Source of the DNA: Bacteroidaceae bacterium
GTDB taxonomy: Bacteria > Bacteroidota > Bacteroidia > Bacteroidales > Bacteroidaceae
Assembly: GCA_017614895.1 (NCBI GenBank)
Contig: JAGAAZ010000091.1
Coordinates: 1 to 35,995, forward strand
Direction: 5' to 3'
DNA length: 35,995 nt
Below, one piece after another: positions 1 through 7,590 of this stretch; positions within the stretch are counted from its first letter, which is position 1, and each line of letters opens with the position of its first letter. The position numbers were made by a program, and so were the translations under genes. The notes under the pieces were generated by a model. That model searched no databases. It had not been told where the DNA came from and saw nothing but the letters and a program-made list of their open reading frames with translations.

Positions 1-28
1 CGTATTTGAGAAAATGGGAATCACGTGT

Positions 29-101
29 GCGGAAATAGCTCAGTTGGTAGAGCACAACCTTGCCAAGGTTGGGGTCGCGAGTTCGAGTCTCGTTTTCCGC
101 T
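29..101 (+). tRNA. tRNA-Gly (anticodon GCC)
   Basis: This is a 73-nt cloverleaf. The acceptor arm pairs GCGGAAA (29-35) with TTTCCGC (94-100), followed by discriminator T101. The D-loop reads AGCTCAGTTGGTAGAGC, the anticodon loop is TTGCCAA, and the T-arm contains GTTCGAGTC. CCA is not encoded. A terminator follows at 136-172. Promoter and any upstream tRNA partners lie outside the window. Confidence 0.97.
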
Positions 102-135
102 CATCATTTAGACATTCGTTTTTTCATAGCATTCG

Positions 136-172
136 TGTATCAGAGGCCGTGATGGTTTCTGATACATTTTTT
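136..172 (+). terminator. Intrinsic terminator downstream of tRNA-Gly(GCC)
   Basis: TGTATCAGA (136-144) pairs perfectly with TCTGATACA (158-166), and a T6 run follows at 167-172. Position and orientation fit termination of the tRNA transcript. Confidence 0.85.
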
Positions 173-183
173 ATAGCGACAGA

Positions 184-227
184 CAAAGCGTCCAAGACGG
201 AATCGAGCTTTCCTGTCTTGGACGCTT
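184..227 (-). terminator. Terminator-like hairpin at the end of the glycogen operon
   Basis: AAGCGTCCAAGAC (186-198) and GTCTTGGACGCTT (215-227) form a perfect 13-bp stem 20 bases beyond the stop codon of the GH57 gene. On the minus strand the stem is followed only by a short T-rich stretch (TTTGTCTG), so it is a weak intrinsic terminator or a 3'-end stabilising hairpin. Confidence 0.65.
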
Positions 228-246
228 ATACATTCATCAAAAGCCA

Positions 247-1668
247 CTATTTCTTCTTAGGAGCAGCTTTCTTCGCTGGCGCAGCCTTCTTAGGAGCAGT
301 AGCCTTTTTCGCCACCTCAGCCTTAGGTGCAGCCTTCTTCGCTGGTGCCTTTTTCGCTGGTGCAGCTTTAGGCTCAGGCTTCTTCTCTTCCAGTTCCGTT
401 GGGTTGTACTTCTCCAACTTCTTGCGCAAACGTTCGATTTCCTTATCCTTGGCAGCGAGTTCGTCACCCTGATTCTTAATCATGGTGATGAGTCCGTCAA
501 TCTCTTCATTGTCGGCACCTCCATAGAGGTTGTTGACACGAGAGATGAAGTCACCCAGGATGTTCATGTAGTTAGTGAACGCATCGTATGGGCTGTCGTA
601 GATGCCACGATACTGGTATCCAGGTTTGGTGGTCATGAAGCGGAAATTGTTGGATGCCTGGAGGGAATCCCAGTCCATTTGAATGCGACGGTCGCCACAT
701 ACACGTACACGATCAGCCACGCTATAAAGCTTGTTGAACGCCTCACGCTGCATCACGTTACCGAGCCAGCACGAGGTGTCACGTTCTTCGTCCACCCATG
801 AGATGTTGTAAGGCACTTCGATGGCACCCACACTCTTCTCTTCACAAAGGTCAGAAGGAAGGGCAAAACCAATACCACGATCCCTTGCCAAAGCAGGTAT
901 AGCTTTGAGGAAATCGAGGATGCCACTCTGAAGCGGATGGAAAATACCGAAGGTCACCAACTCACCAAAGATGTTGATGAAGTTCTCCCCTTCTGGTGTG
1001 GAAGCAATCCAGTCAAGCCACTGGTCTGCCATGATAGGATTGGAGGTGAAACGCTCTGTGATGTCCTCAGAAAGGTTGATATCACGTAAGAGCAGTTTGA
1101 GACGAGGGTCTGTCGCACAATGATAAATATAATGTGGAGACTTCCAACCCAGCACCTGCTTGGCACCTTCAGTCAGGATCCCTTTGAAACCCATGGATGC
1201 CACCTGTGCACCAATCTCGTCATTGTAGATGAGCGAAGAGTTGCGGAACACTTTCGGACGTTTGCCAAAGAGTTCCTTGATGCGGTCACTCATGCGCTTC
1301 ACCTCAGCAGCGAAACTCTCTTCGTTGGCCAGAGAAGCAAGTCCGTGACTATAAGGTTCGCAAAGGAACTCTACCTGTCCTGTGGAATTGATTTCCTGCA
1401 AGAGGTCCACCACCTGAGGTGCATGGAACTCAAGCTGCTCCAAACCACAACCAGAAAGTGAGAAAGCCACCCTAAACTCAGGATAGTCCTTACACATCTG
1501 TATGAGAGTCTGCAGGGCTGGCACATAACTACGTTCTGCTATATCGTTGATGGAACGCTCATTCTCGTAGTCATCATAATAGTAATGGTCGCGACCGATG
1601 TCAAAGAAACGGTAGCGCTTGAGATGAACAATCTGGTGTATCTCAAAATATAGACAAATCTTTTTCAT
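247..1668 (-). CDS. GH57 family glycoside hydrolase (alpha-amylase-like) with Lys/Ala/Pro tail
   Basis: This 473-residue protein is recognised as a Bacteroidales GH57 protein by its N-terminus (EIHQIVHLKRYRFFDIG, from residue 9), the SLSGCGLEQLEFHAP segment (70-84), TEG at 166-168 (Glu167 is the likely nucleophile position) and LRDINLSEDI (194-203). GH57 enzymes cleave or transfer alpha-glucans. The position matching the family's DYETFGEH motif reads FGELVTFGIFH (about 234-244), so the active site may be altered and activity is uncertain. A charged, probably coiled-coil segment (about 388-428) leads into a 45-residue tail made almost only of Lys, Ala and Pro (429-473). There is no signal peptide, so it is probably cytosolic. 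It is the last gene of the glycogen operon, 28 bases after the glycogen synthase gene. Confidence 0.88.
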   Translation of the reverse strand: MKKICLYFEIHQIVHLKRYRFFDIGRDHYYYDDYENERSINDIAERSYVPALQTLIQMCKDYPEFRVAFSLSGCGLEQLEFHAPQVVDLLQEINSTGQVEFLCEPYSHGLASLANEESFAAEVKRMSDRIKELFGKRPKVFRNSSLIYNDEIGAQVASMGFKGILTEGAKQVLGWKSPHYIYHCATDPRLKLLLRDINLSEDITERFTSNPIMADQWLDWIASTPEGENFINIFGELVTFGIFHPLQSGILDFLKAIPALARDRGIGFALPSDLCEEKSVGAIEVPYNISWVDEERDTSCWLGNVMQREAFNKLYSVADRVRVCGDRRIQMDWDSLQASNNFRFMTTKPGYQYRGIYDSPYDAFTNYMNILGDFISRVNNLYGGADNEEIDGLITMIKNQGDELAAKDKEIERLRKKLEKYNPTELEEKKPEPKAAPAKKAPAKKAAPKAEVAKKATAPKKAAPAKKAAPKKK

Positions 1669-1696
1669 ATTCTATAAATTCGTTTAGTTCGTTGTT

Positions 1697-2974
1697 TTAG
1701 TGAATAAATCCTCCGTTGTAGATGCACTCGTCATAGAGTTTGCGAATGCGATGTCCTACTTTCACCCAAGTGATTTCTGCCACCTCCTTCAGACCTTCAT
1801 CACGCAAATAGGTGTGGAGACCTTCGTTGGTGCAGAGCGAGTAGATGGCATCTGCCATCGCGTTGATATCCCAATAGTCCACCTTGATGACCTTATCGAG
1901 AATCTCGCCACAACCTGACTGTTTGGAGATAATGGAAGGGGTGCCACACTGCATCGCCTCCAGCGGTGCAATACCGAAAGGCTCTGACACGGATGGCATG
2001 ACAAACACATCGGAAGCTTTGTAACATTCATACACCTGCTTGCCGCGTTGGAAACCAGGGAAGTGGACACGGTCTGCAATACCTTTGGCTGCAGCAAGAT
2101 CCACCATCTCCCAGTACTTGTCACCTGAGCCTGCAAAGCAGAAGCGGATATTCTTGGAGCGCTTGCACACCAAATCAGCAGCCTCCATGAAGTACTCAGG
2201 CCCTTTCTGCATGGTGATGCGTCCCAAGAAAGTAACGACCTTCTCTTTACCATTGTCCACACGTGGAATATCCAGATACTCCTGTGGCAATGGATAAACA
2301 GCGTTGTGCATGGCGAAGCACTTGCGTGGGTCTTGGTGATACTCACGAATGACCGTCTGACGGGTCAGTTCCGACACACACATAATGCAGTCAGCATGAT
2401 CCATACCATTCTTCTCAATGGAATAAACCGTCGGATTCACCTTACCACGGGAACGGTCGAAGTCCGTAGCATGCACGTGAATGCACAATGGTTTGCCACT
2501 CACCATCTTGGCATGAACGCCAGCAGGATAGGTCAACCAGTCGTGGGCATGGATGATGTCGAATTGCTCAGCACGTGCCACAACACCAGCAATGATAGAA
2601 AAATTATTGATTTCGTCGTGCAAATTGCCTGGATAGCCACCAGCAAACTCCATGCATCCCATATCATTGACATTCATATAAGAGAAGTCAGCATAGATAT
2701 GGTCACGGAAGTTGTAGTATTCCTCGGGAGTCATGTAGTCAGGGATGCGACTCTTCACATAGTTGTAGTCGTGTCCACGATACACGATAGGCACCTGATT
2801 CATACCAATGATACGAAGGAACTTTTCTTCTTCGCCACAAGGCTTAGGAAGGCAAAAAGTGATTTGTGCATCGGGCTGACCTTCCACCATTCCCTTGGTG
2901 ATGCCATAGGAAGCGACTGCCAATCCACCATAAATCTTAGGAGGGAACTCCCAACCAAACATTAAAACTTTCAT
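1697..2974 (-). CDS. Glycogen synthase-like glycosyltransferase (GT-B)
   Basis: This 425-residue GT-B enzyme opens with MFGWEFPPKIYGGLAVASYG (5-24). The YGGL part corresponds to the K-x-G-G-L type nucleotide-sugar loop of glycogen and starch synthases. The C-terminal half carries FLGRITMQKGPEYF (249-262) and the E-x7-E motif SEPFGIAPLE (Glu331/Glu339). The expected reaction is transfer of glucose from UDP- or ADP-glucose to an alpha-1,4-glucan in the cytosol; the sequence does not reveal which donor. Its place between a GH57 protein and a GH133 debranching enzyme supports glycogen metabolism over surface polysaccharide synthesis. It starts 14 bases after the debranching enzyme stop, so the genes are probably co-transcribed. 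Confidence 0.88.
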   Translation of the reverse strand: MKVLMFGWEFPPKIYGGLAVASYGITKGMVEGQPDAQITFCLPKPCGEEEKFLRIIGMNQVPIVYRGHDYNYVKSRIPDYMTPEEYYNFRDHIYADFSYMNVNDMGCMEFAGGYPGNLHDEINNFSIIAGVVARAEQFDIIHAHDWLTYPAGVHAKMVSGKPLCIHVHATDFDRSRGKVNPTVYSIEKNGMDHADCIMCVSELTRQTVIREYHQDPRKCFAMHNAVYPLPQEYLDIPRVDNGKEKVVTFLGRITMQKGPEYFMEAADLVCKRSKNIRFCFAGSGDKYWEMVDLAAAKGIADRVHFPGFQRGKQVYECYKASDVFVMPSVSEPFGIAPLEAMQCGTPSIISKQSGCGEILDKVIKVDYWDINAMADAIYSLCTNEGLHTYLRDEGLKEVAEITWVKVGHRIRKLYDECIYNGGFIH

Positions 2975-2988
2975 ACCGCTGTCCTCCG

Positions 2989-4932
2989 TTAATAGTTATA
3001 GAATTTAGAAAGAACCTTGTTCACACGCAGCACCGCCGCCACATTCATGGCAAAGGAGAGGGCACCACGACCACTGAACGGTGGGTTGCCATCGAAGAGT
3101 TCAGGCAAAGTGCCAATACCATGGTAATTCATCTCTTCCTCAAAGCCCAAGAAGCAACGATCCACCCATGAGAGACCACTGCGCTTGTACACCTTCAGAC
3201 AGGTCTCGAGATAGAAACCTGACAACCAAGGCCATACTGTGCCTTGGTGATAGGCTGCATCACGCTGAACCTGTCCACCCCAATAAATAGGATTGTAAGC
3301 ACCCGACTTTGGAGAGAGGGAACGCATACCCTTCGGGGTGAGCAGTTCCTTGGTACAGATATCAAATATTCTTTTGCGCTCAGGAGTAGTCAGTGGACTA
3401 TACTCCAAAGAAGAAGCGATCAGCATGTTCGGACGCACCTCCCAAGAGATGTAGTCTTCATCCACATAGTCGAGCAGATAGCCATGTTCGTTCAAGAACG
3501 TCTCCTTGAAGGATTGCCCTGTCTTCTCTGCCAGACTGGTATAAGTTCCTGCTTCCATGTGACGTCCTTTAGCCATCAGCATCTCAGCATTGAACATCAA
3601 AGCGTCATACCACAGTGCATTGATTTCCACCACATATCCAGAACGTGGCACCACTGGGGAACCATTGATTTCCGAGTTCATCCATGTGACAGCATGATCA
3701 CGACCATTGGTAAAGAGCAGTCCGTTGTCGTGGAGCTGAAGATTTGGATGCTTGTCTTGACGGATAAAATCAACCATCTTATTGACGAGCTTTCCGTACT
3801 TCTCATTCGCAGCCTCAGCACCCACCAAACGGGCATATTGCTGGATGCACCACACTGCCCACAAGAGAACATCTGGCTTATCCAGCTCATACATCATGAT
3901 ATCTGTCTTCTGCTTATCCATGAAATCGTCCAACGCCTTGATGGCAGTTTTCATGGCCTTCTCAAAGTATTCCACCTCATCAATCGCCAAGGTAAGACCA
4001 GGTAGAGACACGAACATGTCACGAGCACGGCACTTGAACCAAGGATAACCTGCAATGATGTAAGTCTCGCCATCCTTTTCATAGTGGAACTGATGCGCTG
4101 CATTAACCAAGCAAGACTGGAAGTTCGTACGAGGCGCATGCACGTCATACTCATGATCAAAGATTTTTTTCATCTGATTGGTCTTCAGTTCCTTCAATCC
4201 AGCAGCAAACACCACACTCTCACCTTTCTTGATATCAAACTCAAAGTAGCCTGGTACATACAAATCTTCCTTGTATTCATAACCCAATTCTTGCTCCTTC
4301 TGATATTCGATGCCACGATACCAAGCAGGTTCAAACACAAACTCATTCTTTTTGTTGAGCTGCATCATCAGTTCAGGATAGCCTGAGTACATGCTGGTCT
4401 TGATGCCGTTGTCAATCACATCATACCTCCTGCTGGCTTTTGCATTCTCATGCGTACATTCCTCCACACTTCGAAAAGCGAGGAAAGGACGCAAACGAAG
4501 AGTCGTCGCAGAATGAGCATCGAGCAGTGTGTAACGAATCAAGATGCGGTTCTCAAAATGCTGGAAAACCCTCTCCTTCTTCAGAATCACACCACCTACA
4601 CGATAGATGGTCGTCGGCAGTTTTTCCCATTCAAACGAACGGATGTATTTATGTCCATTAGGACTGAACACATTGCCCGAATACTTGTGAAGTCCAAGAT
4701 TGAACTGTGCACCATGCTGGATGACGGTCTCGTCAAGTGATGAAAGCAACACATGATTCTCGCCATCCAGTTCTTTGACAGGAACTACCAACAAACCATG
4801 ATACTTACGCGTATTGCAGTCCACGATAGTGGAGCAAGAATACGCACCCGACCTGTTCGTCCGCAAAATCTCTTTAGGCAAAGACTCTTGCAGATTGGTC
4901 ATTTGAGCTTTATCAAAATGCAAATAACTCAT
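2989..4932 (-). CDS. Glycogen debranching enzyme (GH133, amylo-alpha-1,6-glucosidase type)
   Basis: This 647-residue protein has the two-part layout of the archaeal/bacterial-type debranching enzyme. The N-terminal beta domain (about 1-250) contains TNRSGAYSCSTIVDCNTRKYHGLL (25-48). The C-terminal (alpha/alpha)6 barrel contains GYPWFKCRARDMFVSLPGL (295-313), which holds a conserved acidic residue, and GGQVQRDAAYHQGTVWPWL near residues 575-595. The family hydrolyses alpha-1,6 branch points in glycogen. It is the first gene of the minus-strand operon, behind a Bacteroidetes-type promoter at 4990-5020. The start gives MSYLHFDKAQ, a usual beginning for this family. No signal peptide is seen. Confidence 0.92.
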   Translation of the reverse strand: MSYLHFDKAQMTNLQESLPKEILRTNRSGAYSCSTIVDCNTRKYHGLLVVPVKELDGENHVLLSSLDETVIQHGAQFNLGLHKYSGNVFSPNGHKYIRSFEWEKLPTTIYRVGGVILKKERVFQHFENRILIRYTLLDAHSATTLRLRPFLAFRSVEECTHENAKASRRYDVIDNGIKTSMYSGYPELMMQLNKKNEFVFEPAWYRGIEYQKEQELGYEYKEDLYVPGYFEFDIKKGESVVFAAGLKELKTNQMKKIFDHEYDVHAPRTNFQSCLVNAAHQFHYEKDGETYIIAGYPWFKCRARDMFVSLPGLTLAIDEVEYFEKAMKTAIKALDDFMDKQKTDIMMYELDKPDVLLWAVWCIQQYARLVGAEAANEKYGKLVNKMVDFIRQDKHPNLQLHDNGLLFTNGRDHAVTWMNSEINGSPVVPRSGYVVEINALWYDALMFNAEMLMAKGRHMEAGTYTSLAEKTGQSFKETFLNEHGYLLDYVDEDYISWEVRPNMLIASSLEYSPLTTPERKRIFDICTKELLTPKGMRSLSPKSGAYNPIYWGGQVQRDAAYHQGTVWPWLSGFYLETCLKVYKRSGLSWVDRCFLGFEEEMNYHGIGTLPELFDGNPPFSGRGALSFAMNVAAVLRVNKVLSKFYNY

Positions 4933-4989
4933 AGTTTGTTTTTTAAGGTATTATTGCTTTTAGAATTATTAGTGTTAGTTTTGATTTTT

Positions 4990-5020
4990 CAAATTTAGGG
5001 ACTTTTTTTGGTGTACACAA
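4990..5020 (-). promoter_or_regulatory. Bacteroidetes-type promoter for the glycogen operon
   Basis: Read on minus, the -7 box is TAAATTTG (plus-strand 4990-4997). A TTG (-33) lies at 5018-5020 with a 20-bp spacer. The start point would fall about 50 bases upstream of the debranching enzyme ATG. The divergent crp-like promoter at 5109-5140 leaves about 90 bp between them for an operator. Confidence 0.6.
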
Positions 5021-5108
5021 CCTTTCTTCGTTTTTTTTCAAAAAAAAGTTGCACAAAAACGGATTTTTCCCTAAAAACATGCTGAAAAGCAGAAAAAACA
5101 AGAAAATT

Positions 5109-5140
5109 TTTGTTTAATTTATAACTTGTATGTAACTTTG
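5109..5140 (+). promoter_or_regulatory. Bacteroidetes-type promoter for the Crp-like gene
   Basis: TTTG at 5109-5112 and TAACTTTG at 5133-5140 are separated by 20 bp and match the sigma-ABfr consensus exactly at the conserved positions. The predicted start is about 15-20 bases upstream of the ATG at 5164. Confidence 0.75.
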
Positions 5141-5163
5141 CATTACAAAATGTTTTTAAGGTA

Positions 5164-5868
5164 ATGAAGAAAAAAGATGTGGCTGTCATGACCAATGCTG
5201 TGGACAGTCTTCAGGATATCATGCAGATGCTTTCACCTACGGAACAGCAAGAGTTGAAAGATCACATGTCCATACAACATTTCAAAAAAAATGAAACACT
5301 TTATCAGGAAGGTGAAGTGCCTCAGATGTTTCATTGCCTCATTAGCGGAAAGGTGAAAGTATATAAGGATGGCATTGGAGGTAGAACACAAATTGTCCGG
5401 GTCATCAAACCTGTTGAGTATTTCGGTTACCGTGCCTACTTTGCTAACCAAAACTATGTGACTTCTGCTGCCGCTTTCGAAGCTAGCACAGTCTGCCTCA
5501 TTCCTATTGAGATGATGGAGCGATGGATGATGGAGAACAACCAGCTGGCACTCTATTTCGTTCGGCAGTTGGCTGTGGAAGTCGGCAATTCTGATCAACG
5601 CACCGTCAACCTCACCCAGAAACATATTCGTGGTCGTTTGGCTGAATCACTTATCTTCCTTCGCGACAACTACGGACTGGAAGAAGACGGGGCAACCCTT
5701 TCCATCTATCTCTCACGCGAAGATCTCGCCAATATGTCCAACATGACTACATCGAATGCCATCCGCACTTTGTCGGCATTCGCACAAGAAAAGATAATCG
5801 CCATCGATGGAAAGAAAATCAAAATCATCGACGGCGAAAGTCTAGAGAGAATCAATAAGATTGGTTAG
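5164..5868 (+). CDS. Crp/Fnr family transcriptional regulator
   Basis: This 234-residue protein has an N-terminal cyclic-nucleotide-binding-like beta-barrel (about 20-125; hallmark YQEGEVPQMFHCLISGKVKVY, 47-67), a dimerisation helix (about 125-150) and a C-terminal winged helix-turn-helix (LSREDLANMSNMTTSNAIRTL, 183-203). The stretch matching the phosphate-binding cassette of E. coli Crp reads FGYRAYFANQNYVTS (87-101). It lacks the Gly-Glu and Arg-Ser pairs that bind cAMP, so the ligand is probably not cAMP. There is no N-terminal Cys cluster for an Fe-S centre. It is divergent from the glycogen operon and could control it, which is an inference from position only. An alternative start at Met9 is possible. 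Confidence 0.88.
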   Translation: MKKKDVAVMTNAVDSLQDIMQMLSPTEQQELKDHMSIQHFKKNETLYQEGEVPQMFHCLISGKVKVYKDGIGGRTQIVRVIKPVEYFGYRAYFANQNYVTSAAAFEASTVCLIPIEMMERWMMENNQLALYFVRQLAVEVGNSDQRTVNLTQKHIRGRLAESLIFLRDNYGLEEDGATLSIYLSREDLANMSNMTTSNAIRTLSAFAQEKIIAIDGKKIKIIDGESLERINKIG

Positions 5869-5895
5869 TTGAGTCCTGTGACACGAATGAAAATT

Positions 5896-6840
5896 CTACT
5901 CTGGTGACACAATGGGCACGATAAAGTTCAGTGCCTCCTTCTCTATGCCTATTTTCATGGGCGTAGGATGCTTTGACTGCAACACTACCCCATCCAAAGA
6001 GATCAGCGCTTTATCCACCTCGTTGACAATCACTTGACGAGCACGATAAGGATGCACATTCTTATAGTTAAGGAAACGACCCTTGCCCAAGAGCCAAAAG
6101 CCCTCGAACAATTGCCACCACTTTGGACGAGTGATGAGAGAGAGGTCGAGCAAGCCATTGTAAGGAACGGAATTGGGTGTCTGTCCATAACCATGACAAT
6201 TGCCAATGCACACAGACATGAAGTCCTCCGCTACGTCCTCCGTCTCAATCTTAAATGAGAAGCTATATTGCTTGCGCTCAAAGATACGACTAATCAACGC
6301 CGGAATGATAGAAAGTCTTCTGGAACCAATGATATGTGTAGCATCATTGGTAGTCTTGATGAGTCGGGCACCAAGTCCCATATTGACACAATTCAAAAAA
6401 TATCTTCGTTGTGGTATATTATCATCTTGATAGGTGCAACGCCCCACATCAATCTTTCTGACATTCCGTGCAATGATGCTATCAATCACTACTTTAAAAT
6501 CATCCACCGAAACACCCCAAAAACGGGAGAAATCATTAGCAATACCATTGGGAATATTGGCAAGGGCAAAATCCTCTGGCAAAGATTCACGACACTGCAT
6601 GATAGCATTGACCGCACGGTTAAGAGAGCCGTCGCCTCCAACCACAACGATGGTGCTGTAACCGTTCTCACACATCATCTTCGCCAACCGTTCCACAGAA
6701 TCAGGCGTCTCAGACTGCAAGAAGTCATACTGCACACCCTTCTTTTCCATATACTTACGGATCAGTTCCCAGCGCTTCTTCGACTTGTCAAAGCCTGAAT
6801 GAGGATTGTAGATTACACCTATGCGATTTGTTTCTTCCAT
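5896..6840 (-). CDS. Diacylglycerol/lipid kinase family protein (DAGK catalytic domain)
   Basis: This 314-residue protein begins with YNPHSGFDKSK (11-21) and carries the nucleotide-binding GGDGSLNRAVN (68-78). It also has NIPNGIANDFSR (95-106), the family's P-x-G-T-x-N-D-F motif with Ile-Ala in place of Thr-Gly. Such proteins (YegS/DgkB type) phosphorylate diacylglycerol or related lipids with ATP at the membrane surface; the substrate here is not determined. The start codon lies inside the 3' end of miaA (22-base overlap), so translation is probably coupled to the upstream gene. It converges on the crp-like gene with only 27 bases between the stops and no clear terminator. Confidence 0.88.
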   Translation of the reverse strand: MEETNRIGVIYNPHSGFDKSKKRWELIRKYMEKKGVQYDFLQSETPDSVERLAKMMCENGYSTIVVVGGDGSLNRAVNAIMQCRESLPEDFALANIPNGIANDFSRFWGVSVDDFKVVIDSIIARNVRKIDVGRCTYQDDNIPQRRYFLNCVNMGLGARLIKTTNDATHIIGSRRLSIIPALISRIFERKQYSFSFKIETEDVAEDFMSVCIGNCHGYGQTPNSVPYNGLLDLSLITRPKWWQLFEGFWLLGKGRFLNYKNVHPYRARQVIVNEVDKALISLDGVVLQSKHPTPMKIGIEKEALNFIVPIVSPE

Positions 6841-7568
6841 AATTCTTTCACTTGTTCAATACGTTCCTCCATCGGCATCTCCACACTGAGCCAATGAATC
6901 TGAATGCCCCGACGTTCCTCCATGCCTCGGAACCATGTCATCTGTCGTTTGGCAAACTGGTGAATGGCAATCTCCAACAGAGACACCATCTCGTCATAGT
7001 TGAGGTCCCCCAACAGATAGAGCGTGATGTATTTATATTCGAGTCCATACTTGATGAGTTGAGTGGTGGACACTCCTTTATCGATCAAGCCTTTCACCTC
7101 GTCAATCATGCCTTCGTTCAAACGAGCACGGAGACGCTGGCTGATTTTTTCACGACGGTGGTTGCGGCTGATGTCCAAACCGATAATGAGAGAATTAAAG
7201 GGTGGAAATTTTCTTCCATCGAACTCATACCCCTTAATGACGCTCTCGATATACATACCTGTACCACCACATAAGATGGGAGTCTTGCCCCGCTTGGCGA
7301 TGTCATCGTAAGCATCCAAAAAACCTTTCTGCCACTCATACACATTATACCTCGTACCAGCCTCAACGATATCAATCAGATGATAAGGGATGTCCTTATC
7401 TTTCATATGGTAGTCAGCCAAGTCCTTCCCAGTGCCGATGTCCATGCCGCGGTACACTTGACGACTGTCGGCACTGATAATCTCACCGTCTATTTCATAC
7501 GCCAAGTGTGCGGCAAAGGTGGTCTTGCCACAGGCTGTCGGTCCTAATATGGTGAGAAGGTCGTTCAT
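6819..7568 (-). CDS. miaA: tRNA dimethylallyltransferase (MiaA), internally shortened
   Basis: MiaA adds a dimethylallyl group to A37 of tRNAs reading UNN codons. This 249-residue copy has the P-loop GPTACGKT (9-16), DSRQVYRGMDIGTGKDL (34-50), GGTGMYIES (101-109) and the C-terminal QFAKRQMTWFRG (204-215). Between GGTGMY and NSLIIGLD (125-132) there are only about 18 residues. E. coli MiaA has about 70 more in this interval, including the R-x-x-R-A-L-E type motif and the helical insertion. The reading frame is intact. The ATG at 7568 was chosen over one at 7610 because it gives the family N-terminus (MNDLLTILGPT) and avoids overlapping pfkA; it lies 22 bases after pfkA. Activity is uncertain given the missing segment. 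Confidence 0.88.
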   Translation of the reverse strand: MNDLLTILGPTACGKTTFAAHLAYEIDGEIISADSRQVYRGMDIGTGKDLADYHMKDKDIPYHLIDIVEAGTRYNVYEWQKGFLDAYDDIAKRGKTPILCGGTGMYIESVIKGYEFDGRKFPPFNSLIIGLDISRNHRREKISQRLRARLNEGMIDEVKGLIDKGVSTTQLIKYGLEYKYITLYLLGDLNYDEMVSLLEIAIHQFAKRQMTWFRGMEERRGIQIHWLSVEMPMEERIEQVKELWKKQIA

Positions 7569-7590
7569 GGATGAGATATGAAGTATGAGA

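Noticed and set aside
247..384. Frameshifted or spurious C-terminus of the GH57 gene
   Set aside because: The K/A/P-rich tail continues the same frame without interruption, uses ordinary codons and ends at a stop just before a hairpin, so it is real coding sequence.
5869..5895. Possible terminator between the crp-like and DAGK-like genes
   Set aside because: Only scattered short complementarity in and around the 27-base gap; no convincing stem or T-run.
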